From assembly GCA_030452125.1 (NCBI GenBank), contig JAKDMV010000015.1:1-38777 (forward strand): a stretch of 38,777 nt of DNA, given 5' to 3'. The translations under genes were made by a program, and so were the position numbers. Below are positions 16,999 to 24,945 of the stretch, one piece after another. Position 1 is the stretch's first letter, and the number at the start of each line of letters is the position of its first letter. Source of the stretch: Micrococcaceae bacterium. Lineage in GTDB: Bacteria; Actinomycetota; Actinomycetes; Actinomycetales; Micrococcaceae. The notes under the pieces are model-generated. The model was not told the DNA's origin. It was given only the letters and a program-made list of their open reading frames with translations, and made no database searches.

Positions 16999-18203
16999 CA
17001 GCGCCCCGCCTGGAAGCGGATGATCCGTTCGATGGCTTCGGTGACGGCGTCTGGGCCGGCGGCGAAACTCAACCGGACCGCCCGGCGCCCGCCGACGACG
17101 TCGAAATCGGCTCCCGGTACCAGGGCGACCCCCTCCTGCTCCAGCAGCGCGGCGCAATAGGCCGTCGAATCCTCGAAGCCTTCAAGGGCCTCCCCCAGGT
17201 CCGCGTACACGTAGAACGCCCCGTCGGCCGGGGCGGCCTGGCCCCATCCGAGCCGGGGCAGGTTGTCCAGCAGGACGGCACGGGTGGCCGCGAACTGGTC
17301 TACGAAGGCTTCCGCCTGCCGGTAGGACTCCTCGGTAAAGGCCTCCACCGCGGCCATTTGTGCCGGCGCCGGCGGGCAGAGGGCCACGTTCCCGGCGAGT
17401 GCCTCGACCGCTGGCAGCAGGTCATCGGGCACCAACGCCCAGCCCAGGCGCCAGCCGGTCATGCCCCAGTATTTGGAGAAGCTGGAGATGACCACGCCGG
17501 TGCGCTCCAGTTCCCAGGCGCTCACACCCCGGACGTCGGGGTCGCCGGCGGCGGGGTAGGTGATCCCGTGGTAGATCTCGTCACTGACCAGCCGGGCCCC
17601 GTGGGCGGCACACCATTGCGTCAGTGCCGACAGTTCCTCCCGGGAGACCATGGTTCCGGTCGGGTTGGCCGGGGAGGCCAGCATCAGCCCCGAGAGCGGC
17701 CCGTGCTCGGCGACGGCCGCATCGAGCTGTTCGGGGGTGGGCTGGTACCGGGTCGCCGGACCGCAATCGAGTTCGACGACCTCGATGCCCAGGGTGCGCA
17801 GGATGTTCCGGTACGCCGGATACCCCGGCCGGGCCAGGGCGACCCGGTCCCCGGGGTTGAAGGCGGCCAGGAAGGTGAGCATGAACGCCCCGGAGGATCC
17901 GGTGGTCACCGCGACGTTGGCCGCCGGGACCTCGAGGCCGTACCAGCGCAGGTAGTGCCCGGCGATGGCCTGACGGAGTTCGGTGATGCCCAGGGCCGGG
18001 GTGTAGGTCAGCGGCATGGCCGAGGCGTGGATGGCCGCGGCCCGTGCCGAGACGTCCGATGGCGCCCCACCGCTGGGTTCACCGGCGCAGAGGGAGATGA
18101 CGTCGCGCCCGGCGGCCCGCAGGTCGGCCACCCGGGAGAGGATGTCCATCACCTGGAAGGAGGGCACCTGGGCCCGGGAGGCAACGGTCAAGGGCTGGTT
18201 CAT
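16998..18203 (-). CDS. Class I/II PLP aminotransferase
   Basis: 401 residues, fold-type I. Key sites: SPANPTGT (178-184, substrate Asn180), SDEIYHGITY (207-216, Asp208), the PLP lysine in SFSKYWGMTGWRLGW (Lys244) and the C-terminal Arg in VRLSFA. It resembles the aspartate/aromatic/branched-chain group (AspC/PatA-like). GGAG stands four bases before the ATG. It overlaps the MpaB-like gene by four bases upstream and touches the M81 gene downstream, so the three form one coupled unit. The donor and acceptor cannot be told from the sequence. Confidence 0.88.
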   Translation of the reverse strand: MNQPLTVASRAQVPSFQVMDILSRVADLRAAGRDVISLCAGEPSGGAPSDVSARAAAIHASAMPLTYTPALGITELRQAIAGHYLRWYGLEVPAANVAVTTGSSGAFMLTFLAAFNPGDRVALARPGYPAYRNILRTLGIEVVELDCGPATRYQPTPEQLDAAVAEHGPLSGLMLASPANPTGTMVSREELSALTQWCAAHGARLVSDEIYHGITYPAAGDPDVRGVSAWELERTGVVISSFSKYWGMTGWRLGWALVPDDLLPAVEALAGNVALCPPAPAQMAAVEAFTEESYRQAEAFVDQFAATRAVLLDNLPRLGWGQAAPADGAFYVYADLGEALEGFEDSTAYCAALLEQEGVALVPGADFDVVGGRRAVRLSFAAGPDAVTEAIERIIRFQAGR

Positions 18204-19039
18204 GGTGCTCCTTCGAGGTCGGGGGTGCCCGCGGCTGCTCCGTCGAGCCGGGTCAGGTAGTAGTGCATCGGGGCGTGGCGGATCCTGGCCGGAAGGCGGG
18301 GAAAGACCAGGGCGAGCCCTCGCATCAGGGCCCGGAAGACGGCGTCGTGCCCCGGCCCGTAGCGCAACCCGTAGGCGTGGCGCAGTTCGGGTGTCAGCAG
18401 GCCCGCGGTGAGGATCCTGGCCACGGGCATCGCCAGCCGGATCCAGGGCGGGGCGTTGTGGGCCTCCAGCAGGGCACGGCCCACCCGCATGGTGGTCCGA
18501 TCCACCGTCAGCTCACCGGTCATGGCCTCCCAATAGGCGGCGAAATCGGCGCGGGTGGCCGGCCAGGCCCCTTCCGGGACGCGCAAGGCGGTGCCCAGCA
18601 CCGAGTACCCGCGGTAGATCTTCTCGGCGGTATCGCCCGGTAACGGCCCGAAGACCGCCTCGTACACGATCATGGCCGAGTCGTAGAGGGTGGCGGCGAC
18701 CCAGAGCTGGGAGTCCGGGTCATGGGCGTCGTAGGCTGGGTGGCTGCCGTCCGCGGCGGCCTCGGAATGCACGGGGGCGTGGACCCGCTCGACCCAGGTA
18801 CGGGCGGCCTCGGCCTGGGCGTCGGTGCCGTTGGTGAGGGCGTAGATGTAGGTCAGGGTGCCGTGCAGCCGGGACAGGGGGTCCTGGACGAATCCCGAAT
18901 GACGGGACACCCCGTGCCCGACCGGCGGGTAGGCCAGTTGCAGCAGGATGGCCCGGCCGGCCCCGGCCAGCATGACCGATTCGGGGGCCAGGTCCGCGAT
19001 TGACTGTGGCCCGGTGGTGCCACGACTGAAGATCCCCAT
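18200..19039 (-). CDS. MpaB-family oxygenase (DUF2236)
   Basis: 279 residues. The family pattern is visible: ESVMLAGAGRAILLQLAYPPVGHGVSRHSGF, then LHGTLTYIYALTNGT, WVERVHAPV and WVAATLYDSAMIVYE, with the conserved Arg and His residues proposed to bind haem b in this family (latex-clearing protein/MpaB type). The reaction is unknown; relatives are oxygenases. Its start has no ribosome binding site, but a TAGCAT hexamer lies 7 bases upstream, so it can have its own leaderless transcript. The end overlaps the aminotransferase start (ATGA). Confidence 0.82.
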   Translation of the reverse strand: MGIFSRGTTGPQSIADLAPESVMLAGAGRAILLQLAYPPVGHGVSRHSGFVQDPLSRLHGTLTYIYALTNGTDAQAEAARTWVERVHAPVHSEAAADGSHPAYDAHDPDSQLWVAATLYDSAMIVYEAVFGPLPGDTAEKIYRGYSVLGTALRVPEGAWPATRADFAAYWEAMTGELTVDRTTMRVGRALLEAHNAPPWIRLAMPVARILTAGLLTPELRHAYGLRYGPGHDAVFRALMRGLALVFPRLPARIRHAPMHYYLTRLDGAAAGTPDLEGAP

Positions 19040-19046
19040 GACACCG

Positions 19047-19052
19047 ATGCTA
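19047..19052 (-). promoter_or_regulatory. Probable -10 element of a leaderless DUF2236 mRNA
   Basis: TAGCAT on the minus strand, fitting TANNNT, ends 7 bases before the ATG at 19039. There is no clear -35 element. Confidence 0.4.
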
Positions 19053-19120
19053 GTGCCATTTCACGGGCACGCGATGGCGGGGCCGCATTAGGCCACCGGT
19101 TCCTTCGTTCCGGCGCGGCC

Positions 19121-20383
19121 CTACTCCGAGGCGGCGAGCTGGCCGCAGGCGCCGTCGATCTCCTTGCCGCGGGTATCGCGCAACGTGGTGGGAATCCCGG
19201 CGTCGATCAGACGGTTGATGAACTCGTCGGTGATCTCCGGCTCCGAGGACGTCCAGACCGAACCCGGGGTGGGGTTCAGCGGGATCGGGTTCACGTGCAC
19301 CCAACCGCGGCCGCGCTTATTGAGCTTCTTGGCCAGCAGATCCGCCCGCCAGGCGTGGTCGTTCATGTCCTTGATCAGCGCGTACTCGATCGACACCCGT
19401 CGCCCGGTGGCCTTGTAGTAGTTGTAGGCGGCGTCGATGGCCTCATCGGCCTTCCACCGCGAGTTCACCGGGATGAGCTCGTCACGCAGCTCGTCGTCGG
19501 GGGCGTGCAGGCTCAACGCGAAGGTGATCGGGATGTCCTCGGCGGCCAGCTTATTGATCGCCGGGACCAGCCCCACGGTGGAGATGGTGATGTTGCGTGC
19601 ACTCATGCCCAGCCCCTCGGGGGCGTCGTTGATCATCCGGTGCACGGCGTTCATGACCCGCTTGTAGTTGGCCAGCGGCTCGCCCATGCCCATGAACACG
19701 ATGTTGGTGACGCGTTCGGCGTCGTATCCTCCATCGCGGCGGCCGCCTCCGAGTCCGCCCTCGGCGATGACCCGGTTGGCCTGGACGATCTGGTCCAGGA
19801 TCTCCGCGGCGGACATGTTCCGGGTCAGTCCGGCCTGGCCGGTGGCGCAGAAGGGGCAGTTCATGCCGCAACCGCATTGGCTGGAGACGCACAGGGTCAC
19901 CCGGCCCGGATAGCGCATCAGCACGGATTCGACCAGGGAACCGTCGAAGAGCCGCCACAGGAACTTGACCGTGTCCCCGTTGTCGGTGGTCAAGCGCTTC
20001 ACCTGGGTGAGCAGCGTCGGGAACATGGCGTCCACCAGTTCCTGGCGGCGTTCCTTGGGCAGATCGCTCATCTGCTCGGGGTCGGTGGTGTAGTGCTGGA
20101 AGTAGTGCACGGAGAGCTGCTTGGCCCGGAACTTCGGCAGACCGAGTTCGACGAGCTTGGCCTGGCGTTCGGCCAGCGTCAGATCGGCCAGGTGCACCGG
20201 CGGCTGGGAAACGCGCGCCTTGGACTTGAACTCCAGCTTCGGCCGGCCGTCGGGGGCCATGGCCTGGGTCCAGCCTTCTGCGGTGGGACGGACCTGGGCG
20301 CGGCCTTCCTGCCGGGCGCGGTTCTCCGACTGGCGGGAACGCTCGGTGGAATCGGGGGCTGCGGTCTCTTCAGGGGTACTCAT
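19121..20383 (-). CDS. rlmN: 23S rRNA (adenine-2503-C2)-methyltransferase
   Basis: 420 residues from the ATG at 20383, chosen because GGGAG lies about 10 bases upstream; an open frame continues to 20548 but is unsupported. The radical-SAM cluster CGMNCPFC has Cys172, Cys176 and Cys179 (CxxxCxxC). The mechanistic Cys413 is in the C-terminal GACGQL. FMGMGEPLANY and SLHAPDDELRDELIPVNSRW are also typical. It methylates A2503 of 23S rRNA and often A37 of some tRNAs. The N-terminus is about 60 residues longer than in E. coli, charged and low-complexity, as is common in high-GC actinobacteria. Confidence 0.95.
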   Translation of the reverse strand: MSTPEETAAPDSTERSRQSENRARQEGRAQVRPTAEGWTQAMAPDGRPKLEFKSKARVSQPPVHLADLTLAERQAKLVELGLPKFRAKQLSVHYFQHYTTDPEQMSDLPKERRQELVDAMFPTLLTQVKRLTTDNGDTVKFLWRLFDGSLVESVLMRYPGRVTLCVSSQCGCGMNCPFCATGQAGLTRNMSAAEILDQIVQANRVIAEGGLGGGRRDGGYDAERVTNIVFMGMGEPLANYKRVMNAVHRMINDAPEGLGMSARNITISTVGLVPAINKLAAEDIPITFALSLHAPDDELRDELIPVNSRWKADEAIDAAYNYYKATGRRVSIEYALIKDMNDHAWRADLLAKKLNKRGRGWVHVNPIPLNPTPGSVWTSSEPEITDEFINRLIDAGIPTTLRDTRGKEIDGACGQLAASE

Positions 20384-20421
20384 TACACCCATTCTCCCAT
20401 GCCCGTCCACCCGGCGCCCAT

Positions 20422-21120
20422 TCAGGCCTCGGAGACCGGGTTTTCCGCGGGTGCTTCCTGCGCGGATGCGGCCCGTTTGACGGCACGACGACGGAGTTTC
20501 GATTTGCCCGCGACGGTGGGTGCGGGCAGGTTCCGGGTTTCCCACCAACTGATCACGTTGTTGATGGCCCGACCCAGGACCAGCGAGACGACGATGGCCA
20601 ACAGCACGGCGACCTCGGTGGACAAACCGTCCCAGACCCCGGACAGCAGGCCCACCCCGACGGAATACACCGACCAGAGGACCCCGGCAATGAGCGAATG
20701 CTGGAGGAAGACCCGCCAGGTGTGGGGAACCAAGGCGGAGCCGATGTTCATCGTCAACCGGCCCATGGGGATGAACCGCGAGGTCATCACCAGGGGAAGA
20801 TCGTGGTCCTTGAGCCTATTGCGCGTCGCGGCCAGGGCCGCCTGCCAACGCCGTCCGGCCAGGATCCGCCAGTTCACGACGTCGAAGCGCACGGCCAACG
20901 CGTAGATCGCCGCGTCCCCGGCGATCGCGCCGACGAGCATGGAGGCGGCGAGCAGGAGCGGGTTCAGGGTGTCCGTTTGCGCGGCCAGGGCGCCCAACGC
21001 GACATACAGCGTCGTACTGGGCACCGGGGGGATCAGCGCGGACAGGGCCACCATCACCGCCCCGAAGAGATACACCCACGTCCCGTCGAGGGAACGCAGT
21101 CCCTCGCCTACTTCATTCAC
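20422..21120 (-). CDS. DedA-family membrane protein
   Basis: 232 residues from a GTG at 21120 with GGGAG 5 bases upstream. Hydrophobic segments lie at about 15-50, 55-80, 135-165 and 172-195. The DedA/VTT signature appears as SALIPPVPSTTLYVALGAL, GDAAIYALAVRF and MTSRFIPMGRLTMNIGSAL (the FxxRxxPxxR-like loop, here with Met-Gly before the second Arg). The tail is basic (KSKLRRRAVKRAA). DedA proteins take part in lipid scrambling (undecaprenyl phosphate or phosphatidyl lipid recycling) and membrane homeostasis. It precedes rlmN by 38 bases on the same strand. Confidence 0.88.
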   Translation of the reverse strand: MNEVGEGLRSLDGTWVYLFGAVMVALSALIPPVPSTTLYVALGALAAQTDTLNPLLLAASMLVGAIAGDAAIYALAVRFDVVNWRILAGRRWQAALAATRNRLKDHDLPLVMTSRFIPMGRLTMNIGSALVPHTWRVFLQHSLIAGVLWSVYSVGVGLLSGVWDGLSTEVAVLLAIVVSLVLGRAINNVISWWETRNLPAPTVAGKSKLRRRAVKRAASAQEAPAENPVSEA

Positions 21121-21221
21121 CGGTACTCCCTTGATTGCACGCCGTGGCTTCGCGGCCGAACAACGATCCTAGTGCAGTAGCCGTGGCGACCCGACCCCGC
21201 GGCGTCGCTCCGGGGCCCGGC

Positions 21222-21746
21222 TCAGGAAGCTTCCCACGGCAGCCGGGCGTCCGTGGCCACCGGGTGCAGTGGAACCACCAGGACCGGTCGATCCTGCCGG
21301 TGGGCCAGATGCACCGCCACGGATCCGCCCAGGAACTCACGAAAGCCCGAGCTGACGCCCGGCTCCCGCGTGCCGACGACGATCATCGCGGCCTCTTGTT
21401 CCGCGGCGAAGGCCGCCAGGGCCGTCGCCGTGTCCCCGACCAGGCAGCGCGTGGACCATTCCACGTCCAGCCCGCCCATGAGGCCTTCGATCCTGCGACG
21501 CACCTCGGGGTCGAAAGTGGGTTCGGCTGGTTCGTCGCTGTCCGGGTCGATCGGTGCGAACCACGTCGAGCCGTCGGCGCCGTTAACGGCATATCGGCTG
21601 GGATCCACGGTGGCAAACAGTGCCAACGCCCCATACTGCTGGGCGACCTCCGCCGCGGTCCGGATCAGTTCGTCCCGCGGCCGTGGAGGGACCCCGACGA
21701 CGAGGCAGGCCCGGCGCGGGGACCCGGTGGATGGTGGCGTGCTCAC
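21222..21746 (-). CDS. Universal stress protein (UspA family)
   Basis: 174 residues from a GTG at 21746 with GGAGG 6 bases upstream. A single Usp domain: beta1 ACLVVGVPPRPRDELIRTAAEVAQQ, and the C-terminal ATP-binding loop MIVVGTREPG followed by GFREFLGGSVAVHLAHRQDRPVLVVP. The G-x2-G-x9-G(S/T) motif is recognisable with small changes. Usp proteins of this class bind ATP and help cells survive starvation, oxidative or DNA damage. It is divergent from the pyrimidine-dimer glycosylase gene. Confidence 0.88.
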   Translation of the reverse strand: MSTPPSTGSPRRACLVVGVPPRPRDELIRTAAEVAQQYGALALFATVDPSRYAVNGADGSTWFAPIDPDSDEPAEPTFDPEVRRRIEGLMGGLDVEWSTRCLVGDTATALAAFAAEQEAAMIVVGTREPGVSSGFREFLGGSVAVHLAHRQDRPVLVVPLHPVATDARLPWEAS

Positions 21747-21858
21747 GACGGTCCTCCAGTTCAGCGGATATGCTGCCCACTATCCCAGACCCGGGACAGC
21801 GCGTGAAGCGTTCCGGCCGCGTTGTGCGCCGGGAGGGCGGCCCCGGGGGGAATGTGGA

Positions 21859-21864
21859 TACGAT
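21859..21864 (+). promoter_or_regulatory. Probable -10 element of a leaderless glycosylase mRNA
   Basis: TACGAT fits TANNNT and ends 6 bases before the ATG at 21871. No Shine-Dalgarno sequence is present between them. Confidence 0.45.
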
Positions 21865-21870
21865 ACCCCC

Positions 21871-22299
21871 ATGCGCCTCTGGTCCCTGCACCCCCGGTAT
21901 CTGGATTCCAAGGGTCTGGTGGCGTGCTGGCGTGAAACCCTGCTGGCGCAAAAGGTCCTTGGCGGCGACACCGTTGGCTATCGGAACCACCCCCAATTGA
22001 CGCGGTTCCGTGCCGGTGGCGACCCGATCTCCTTGATCGGCGCCTACCTCGAGGGCCTGGCGGCCGAGGCCGATTCCCGCGGCTACCGGTTCAACCGTGC
22101 CCTTGTCCTGGTCCCGCACGTCCCGGCCGGGCCGCTGCTGACGGTGACCGCCGGCCAGCTGGAGCACGAGCGCGACCACCTGCTGGCCAAACTGGCCGTC
22201 CGCGCGGTCGAGCTCAGGGGTTCGGTCCCCACGCCACCCGAGACGCATCGCCTTTTCTCAACGATTCCCGGCCCGATCGAACCGTGGGAGGTTCCGTAG
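21871..22299 (+). CDS. Pyrimidine-dimer DNA glycosylase (endonuclease V-like)
   Basis: 142 residues. The opening MRLWSLHPRYLDSKGLVACWRETLLAQ and the following VGYRNHPQLTRFR are the hallmark of the Pyr_excise family related to phage T4 endonuclease V. Arg21-Glu22 align with the T4 Arg22-Glu23 pair, Glu being the catalytic acid; the residue after Met is Arg rather than the Thr nucleophile of T4, as in most chromosomal members. The T4 enzyme cuts the glycosidic bond at UV dimers and nicks the backbone. Chromosomal relatives are rarely tested, so dimer activity is inferred. The gene has its own divergent promoter opposite the stress protein and runs towards the ectC terminator. Confidence 0.85.
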   Translation: MRLWSLHPRYLDSKGLVACWRETLLAQKVLGGDTVGYRNHPQLTRFRAGGDPISLIGAYLEGLAAEADSRGYRFNRALVLVPHVPAGPLLTVTAGQLEHERDHLLAKLAVRAVELRGSVPTPPETHRLFSTIPGPIEPWEVP

Positions 22300-22350
22300 C
22301 CGGCCGACCGGGTATCGCAGCGAGCTGCCGTGGGGCCGGTCCCGGACACG

Positions 22351-22390
22351 CAAAAGCGCGGCACACACCGAAGTGTGTACCGCGCTTCGC
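22351..22390 (-). terminator. Intrinsic terminator of the ect operon, UUCG loop
   Basis: Arms AAGCGCGG (22354-22361) and CCGCGCTT (22380-22387) continue into ACACAC/GTGTGT with one mismatch, closing on a four-base loop that reads UUCG in minus-strand RNA. CTTTTG follows on the minus strand. It lies 20 bases past the ectC stop and can also stop the convergent glycosylase transcript. Confidence 0.85.
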
Positions 22391-22406
22391 GGAAATCCGT
22401 CGGGAC

Positions 22407-22808
22407 CTAGCCCTCGGCGGGATCCTCGACGACCAGCGGGTAGACGCCGTTCTCGTCGTGGACTTCGCGGCCGGTCACCGGCGGGTTGAAGACGCAGGCC
22501 ATGCGCAGCTCGGTGGTGGCACGCACGGTGTGCTTCTCGTGGCCATCCAGCAGGTACATGGTGCCGTCGGCCAGGTCGTGGACCTCGCCGGTCACTTCGT
22601 TGGTCAGCGTTCCCTCGCCCTGCACGCAGTACACGGCTTCGATGTGGTTGGCGTAGTGGAACGTCGAGGTGGTTCCGGCGTAGATCACGGTGTCGTGGAA
22701 GGAGAAGCCGACTCCTTCGCGGGCCAGCACCATGCGGCGGCTGCGCCAGGTCTCCGACTTGATGTCGCGCTCGGTTTCGTTCAGGTCATCGCGGTTGATT
22801 ACCTTCAT
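22407..22808 (-). CDS. ectC: L-ectoine synthase
   Basis: 133 residues, standard length. It is a cupin with the iron ligands known for the family: Glu57 (HIEAVY), Tyr85 (GTMYLLD) and His93 (GHEKHTV). It closes N-gamma-acetyl-diaminobutyrate to the osmoprotectant ectoine in the last step. AGGAGG stands before the ATG. It ends the ectABC operon; no ectoine hydroxylase (ectD) follows, because a strong terminator comes next. Confidence 0.97.
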   Translation of the reverse strand: MKVINRDDLNETERDIKSETWRSRRMVLAREGVGFSFHDTVIYAGTTSTFHYANHIEAVYCVQGEGTLTNEVTGEVHDLADGTMYLLDGHEKHTVRATTELRMACVFNPPVTGREVHDENGVYPLVVEDPAEG

Positions 22809-22868
22809 CTGGTGTCCTCCTGGGGAAGTTGGGGAAAAGTCGGGGTGGTTATCGGGGTGCTGCGGAGC

Positions 22869-24137
22869 CTAGGCCGAGGCCAGGGCCGGCTGTCCGGTCA
22901 CGGTGCGCACGGCGTTGCCGAGCACGGTCAGCCCGCGCTGCAGCTCTTCGGCGGTGATGGTCAGCGGCGGCATGATCTTCAGGACCTCGTCCTCCGAGCC
23001 GGAGGTCTCCACGAGGAGGCCGTTGGCGAAGGATTCGGCGGCGACCTTCGTGGCGATGGAGTGGTCCGGGAAGACGACGCCGGAGAGCAGGCCACGGCCG
23101 CGCAGTTCCGCGCCGTCGACCAGGGCGACGATCTCGGCCAGGCCATCACGCAGTGCGGTGACGGTGCCGGCGAGCTCGTTCTGGAAGTCGCCGGTGGCCC
23201 AGTACTTCTTCAGTGCGGCGGTCGCGGTGACGAAGGCCGGGTTGTTGCCACGGAAGGTGCCGTTGTGCTCGCCCGGGCCCCAGATGTCGAGTTCGCGCTT
23301 GAACAAGGTCAGCGCCATGGGCATGCCGTAGCCGGAGATCGACTTGGAGATGCACACGATGTCCGGCTCGATGCCGGCTTCCTCGAAGCTGAAGAACGTG
23401 CCCGTACGGCCGCAACCGGCCTGGACGTCGTCGACGATCAGCAGGACGTCGTGGCGCTTGAGCAGCGCGGCGAGGCTGCGCAGCCATTCGGCGCGGGCGG
23501 CGCGCAGGCCACCTTCGCCCTGGACGGTCTCCACGATGACGGCGGCGGGCTTGTCGACGCCCGAGCTGCTGTCTTCGAGCAGGTGCTCGAGCCAGACGAA
23601 GTCGGCCTGTTCGCCTTCGAGGTAGCCGTCGAAGGGGATCCGCGAGCTGTTGGCCAGCGGGACGCCGGCCCCGGCGCGCTTCATCGAGTTGCCGGTCACC
23701 GACAGGGCGCCCAGCGTCATGCCGTGGAACGCGTTGGTGAAGGACAGGACGTTCTGCCGTCCGGTCACCTTGCGGGCCAGCTTCAGCGCGGCTTCGACGG
23801 TGTTGGTACCCGTCGGGCCGGGGAACATCACCTTGTAGTCGAGCTTGCGCGGCTCGAGGATGAGGTCCTGGAAGGTCTGCAGGAAGTCCCGTTTGGCCGG
23901 GGTCATCATGTCCAGCGAGTGCACGACGCCGCCGCTGGTCAGGTACTCCACGAGCGGCTGGGTCAGGGCGGGGTTGTTGTGCCCGTAGTTCAGGGCACCG
24001 GCCCCGGCGAAGAAGTCCAGGTATTCCGTGCCGTCTTCGGCGGTCTGCGTGGCGCCGGAAGCGGTCGCGAACACTGCCGGCCAGCTGCGGCTGTAGGTGC
24101 GAACCTCTGATTCGCGGATTTCAAAGATGTCAGTCAT
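22869..24137 (-). CDS. ectB: Diaminobutyrate--2-oxoglutarate transaminase
   Basis: 422 residues from the ATG at 24137, preferred over the ATG six bases upstream because AAAGGG then lies 7 bases before it. It is a class III PLP aminotransferase: GPTGTNTVEAALKLAR (107-122), the cofactor Asp in LLIVDDVQAGCGRTG and the PLP lysine in CISKSISGYGMPMAL (Lys265). It makes L-2,4-diaminobutyrate from aspartate semialdehyde with glutamate as amino donor, the first step of ectoine synthesis. It lies between ectA (90-base gap) and ectC (60-base gap). Confidence 0.97.
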   Translation of the reverse strand: MTDIFEIRESEVRTYSRSWPAVFATASGATQTAEDGTEYLDFFAGAGALNYGHNNPALTQPLVEYLTSGGVVHSLDMMTPAKRDFLQTFQDLILEPRKLDYKVMFPGPTGTNTVEAALKLARKVTGRQNVLSFTNAFHGMTLGALSVTGNSMKRAGAGVPLANSSRIPFDGYLEGEQADFVWLEHLLEDSSSGVDKPAAVIVETVQGEGGLRAARAEWLRSLAALLKRHDVLLIVDDVQAGCGRTGTFFSFEEAGIEPDIVCISKSISGYGMPMALTLFKRELDIWGPGEHNGTFRGNNPAFVTATAALKKYWATGDFQNELAGTVTALRDGLAEIVALVDGAELRGRGLLSGVVFPDHSIATKVAAESFANGLLVETSGSEDEVLKIMPPLTITAEELQRGLTVLGNAVRTVTGQPALASA

Positions 24138-24227
24138 GGTCATTCCCTTTCATAGGTCGATGACAGGCTTCAGGAGGGCGCAGGGCATCACGGTGGAGCC
24201 CGGGGCGCCGGAAGTCGTGGTGGGGGA

Positions 24228-24776
24228 TCAGCCCTTGGAGTTGCTGGACGCCAGGTTCAGCGTGCGCAGATCGGCATCGAGTCCCAGCGGGGCGATGCGG
24301 TACAGGTACTCGGTGTCATGGCCATCCGGGTACATGCCCGGGGTGAACAGCGGCTCACGCTCGCATTCGGCCTCATGGCGTTCGGCGAAGCGCTGGAACA
24401 GGTGGTTCGACGCGCCGTTATCGGCCGTGATCGTCGTTTCCAGACGATCGGCATGGGTGCGCTCGGCCAGCTCGTCGAGCATCTTGGCGGCCAGGCCGCG
24501 CTTCTGGAAGCCGGCGCCGACGGCGACCTGCCAGATCAGCAGGGTTCCGGGCTCGTCGGGGCGCATGTAGCCGATGACGAAGCCGGCTGGCTGGTCGTCG
24601 ATGACGGCCATCAGCGAGCTCTGCGCGAAGTCACGGCACCAGAGCAGGTAGTAGTAGGAAGAGTTCAAGTCCAGCACTTCGGAATCCTTGGCCATGTTCC
24701 ACATGGCTGCTCCGTCCTCGGTGGCTGGGTGGCGAAATGTAGCCTCGGACTGTGTGTTTGCGAGTTCATTTTCCAT
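24228..24776 (-). CDS. ectA: L-2,4-diaminobutyrate acetyltransferase
   Basis: 182 residues from the ATG at 24776, a GNAT fold: RHPATEDGAAMWNMAKDSEVLDLNSSYYYLLWCRDF at the start, then the acetyl-CoA loop VAVGAGFQKRGLAAKML (Q-x-x-G-x-A) and ETTITADNGASNHLFQRFA. It acetylates the gamma-amino group of diaminobutyrate. The start is fixed by a -35/-10 pair whose expected transcription start falls on the A of the ATG. The longer frame to 24899 runs through that promoter and is not coding. First gene of ectABC. Confidence 0.96.
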   Translation of the reverse strand: MENELANTQSEATFRHPATEDGAAMWNMAKDSEVLDLNSSYYYLLWCRDFAQSSLMAVIDDQPAGFVIGYMRPDEPGTLLIWQVAVGAGFQKRGLAAKMLDELAERTHADRLETTITADNGASNHLFQRFAERHEAECEREPLFTPGMYPDGHDTEYLYRIAPLGLDADLRTLNLASSNSKG

Positions 24777-24783
24777 CCCTACA

Positions 24784-24811
24784 AACCTAACGCGCTCAGG
24801 ATTTCGATCAA
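24784..24811 (-). promoter_or_regulatory. Leaderless ectA promoter
   Basis: On the minus strand TTGATC (24806-24811), a 16-base spacer and TAGGTT (24784-24789) form a -35/-10 pair. Seven bases separate the -10 from the ectA ATG, so transcription should start at or next to the start codon. This is probably the osmotically controlled promoter of the operon. Confidence 0.65.
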
Positions 24812-24877
24812 GCCGGGGTGTGGCGATTTGACACGGATTCTGCCCGAGAGGACACTTTCGCCGCACCGACCCCATTC

Positions 24878-24910
24878 GGAGGCATCCCAAAGCTGCCAAG
24901 GGATGCCGCC
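24878..24910. repeat. Inverted repeat between the DUF998 gene and ectA
   Basis: GGCATCCC (24881-24888) and GGGATGCC (24900-24907) are perfect complements around an 11-base loop, with GG/CC two bases further out. It starts about 36 bases after the DUF998 stop on the minus strand and lies 67 bases upstream of the ectA -35. There is no T run. It can be a terminator for the upstream gene or an operator of ectA. Confidence 0.45.
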
Positions 24911-24945
24911 GAGCGCCCCGTGTTGTTTTGACCCGCTAGCTATCG

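Noticed and set aside
19295..20905. 536-codon plus-strand open frame opposite rlmN and dedA
   Set aside because: Antisense shadow of conserved genes; crosses two genes and an intergenic gap, without ribosome binding site or domain.
22284..24110. 608-codon plus-strand open frame opposite ectB and ectC
   Set aside because: It is the antisense shadow of two clearly identified ectoine genes; long open antisense frames are expected at this GC content, and the translation (Gly/Val/Asp/His-rich) resembles no family.
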